A DNA stretch of 64,000 bases from assembly GCA_963281255.1 (NCBI GenBank), contig OY725496.1, forward strand, positions 4,379,723 to 4,443,722, written 5' to 3'. Shown here piece after piece: positions 63,262 through 64,000 of this stretch. The stretch is from Aphrocallistes beatrix. Its lineage: Eukaryota; Porifera; Hexactinellida; Sceptrulophora; Aphrocallistidae. The notes under the pieces are model-generated. The model was not told where the DNA came from and ran no database searches. It was given only the letters and a program-made list of their open reading frames with translations. Numbering within the stretch: the first letter of the stretch is position 1; every line of letters begins with the position of its first letter. A program made the position numbers and the translations under genes.

Positions 63262-63690
63262 ATGCATAGCAACATCTACAAACGTGACAAGGATGAAAAG
63301 GTTGTCACTTATTTCCCTAGCTCCGATGAAAAATCAGGCGCCAGTTACATAAGCGAGAAGTCAGCGAGTCCAGCTGACTCCGATAAAGCGAGCAGCAATA
63401 AAGTAGAACCGAAGCGCTTCTACTCTCGCGATAAGCGCGACAAAGGAGTGGACCACATGTACTACCCACCCTGCCACATGCTGACGGACGCTAAGCAGAA
63501 GCAGGAGAGCTACGCTCACTCTCAGCAGCTCTACCAGCGGAAGGACCGAGTTGTAGGGACTGCTGTCCCACACGGGAGGATGTACCCTGTGACGGTGGAG
63601 ACAGAAATAGAAACCGCACTGCCCCCCCAAGAACAGAGCGTCCCCCCTCCTGACTACGACTCACTCCCTCCCCCCTATACCCCGCAGTGA
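63262..63690 (+). CDS. Small protein with C-terminal PPxY motif
   Basis: ATG 63262 gives 142 residues. It is hydrophilic throughout, with basic and acidic alternation (MHSNIYKRDKDEKVVTYFP), and contains HMYYPPCHMLTDAKQK in the middle. It ends PPPDYDSLPPPYTPQ, with one clear PPPY site and an adjacent PPDY. PPxY motifs bind WW domains of NEDD4-type ligases and Hippo-pathway proteins. There is no signal peptide or membrane segment in this frame. I do not recognise a family. It might be the C-terminal exon of a membrane adaptor whose other exons I could not find, but an acceptable ATG is present. Confidence 0.6.
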   Translation: MHSNIYKRDKDEKVVTYFPSSDEKSGASYISEKSASPADSDKASSNKVEPKRFYSRDKRDKGVDHMYYPPCHMLTDAKQKQESYAHSQQLYQRKDRVVGTAVPHGRMYPVTVETEIETALPPQEQSVPPPDYDSLPPPYTPQ

Positions 63691-63833
63691 CAGGCACACT
63701 TGTTGTTTAATATTTTCAAACCGTTTCTTTCAGGACATAAGATGTATAATATATCAACATAATAGTATGCATAGTTACGTTCAGATCTGACACTTTTGAG
63801 GATTCAAATGTTCGGATGATTTAGGCGTTTCTG

Positions 63834-64000
63834 ATGGAGCATCGCCACAGGCCAGGACCTCTCAAGCAGCAGAACAAACCGCACAAGAAGTCCCGCCTCA
63901 CGAAAGGGGACAGCACAAAAACGCCCGGGCTCTCCTCCACCCGGGGGGCTGTCTCCCTGGGACGGAAGGAGCGACGGAACCGAGCCAATCAGATTCGAAA
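63834..64000 (+). CDS. TSR1: Pre-rRNA processing protein TSR1 (partial, N-terminus)
   Basis: The frame starts at ATG 63834 and runs off the right edge (55 codons). The N-terminus HRHRPGPLKQQNKPHKKSRL is almost identical to that of animal TSR1 (AHRPGPLKQQNKAHK). It is followed by a basic region ending RRNRANQIRK, like the human RHRASQLRK. TSR1 is a GTPase-like factor for 40S subunit maturation in the nucleolus and cytoplasm. The rest of the gene lies outside the window. Confidence 0.93.
   Translation, partial: MEHRHRPGPLKQQNKPHKKSRLTKGDSTKTPGLSSTRGAVSLGRKERRNRANQIR

Noticed and set aside
1..64000. tRNA or rRNA genes
   Set aside because: I looked for typical tRNA A/B boxes with a cloverleaf and for rRNA-like stretches and saw none I could support by eye. 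A covariance-model scan would be decisive.

Overview
Organism and overall character. The window is animal nuclear DNA. It carries the ciliary gene IFT43, the actin adaptor ABLIM, the ER ubiquitin ligase AMFR, a TMTC-type membrane TPR protein, a TRAF7-like WD40 protein, a kinesin-8, eRF3 and TSR1. Genes are dense, intergenic gaps are short, and most long genes are single open frames. Two genes are clearly intron-rich: a golgin with 17 exons and a TRAF7-like gene with 10. NHL-propeller proteins that lack RING and B-box domains, together with this compactness, suggest an early-branching animal. A sponge, perhaps a glass sponge, is my best guess, but this is inference from general knowledge and not a proof.

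Layout. 1-8 kb (minus strand): partial IFT43, an FBXW10-like F-box/WD40 gene, a long coiled-coil protein, a nucleotidyltransferase and an unknown small protein. 8.5-10.3 kb (plus): proline dehydrogenase, 2 exons. 11-17.8 kb (minus): two tandem cyclic-nucleotide-gated-type channels, bracketed by two copies of one small inverted-repeat element, then a TPR-SET methyltransferase-like gene. 17.8-20.9 kb: a repeat island with a 41-bp-arm hairpin, a pentanucleotide array, a 54-bp perfect palindrome, GCGCATGCGC tandem repeats and a foldback-like element whose 22-bp palindromic units face inward. 20.9-28.7 kb (plus): golgin with C-terminal anchor, then KIF18-type kinesin. 29-30.4 kb (minus): NHL protein and a small candidate gene. 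31-44.7 kb (plus, head to tail): SPATS2-like, coiled-coil/NHL protein, ABCC transporter with one frameshift, COA5, GID8, malonyl-CoA decarboxylase, omega GST and AMFR. 44.7-48.3 kb: gene-poor, with a 523-bp foldback element carrying 9-bp target duplications and a broken copy of ABLIM. 48.3-50.4 kb (plus): ABLIM. 50.5-56.5 kb (minus): TRAF7-like gene whose 2.7-kb last intron contains a GNAT acetyltransferase gene on the opposite strand. 57-64 kb (plus): TMTC, eRF3, a small PPxY protein and the 5' end of TSR1.

How the genes relate. There is no operon or pathway cluster. The genes are mostly housekeeping (translation termination, ribosome biogenesis, mitochondrial assembly, ER and Golgi, cytoskeleton) plus sensory/ciliary-type functions (IFT43, CNG-like channels). 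I did not find a convincing undescribed multi-gene system. The most unusual material is the repeat island at 17.8-20.3 kb, the foldback element at 46.0-46.5 kb, the nested TRAF7-like/GNAT locus and the paired CNG-like channels with altered ligand-pocket residues. Gene models were built by hand from splice sites and frame continuity. Nothing here was checked against a database.
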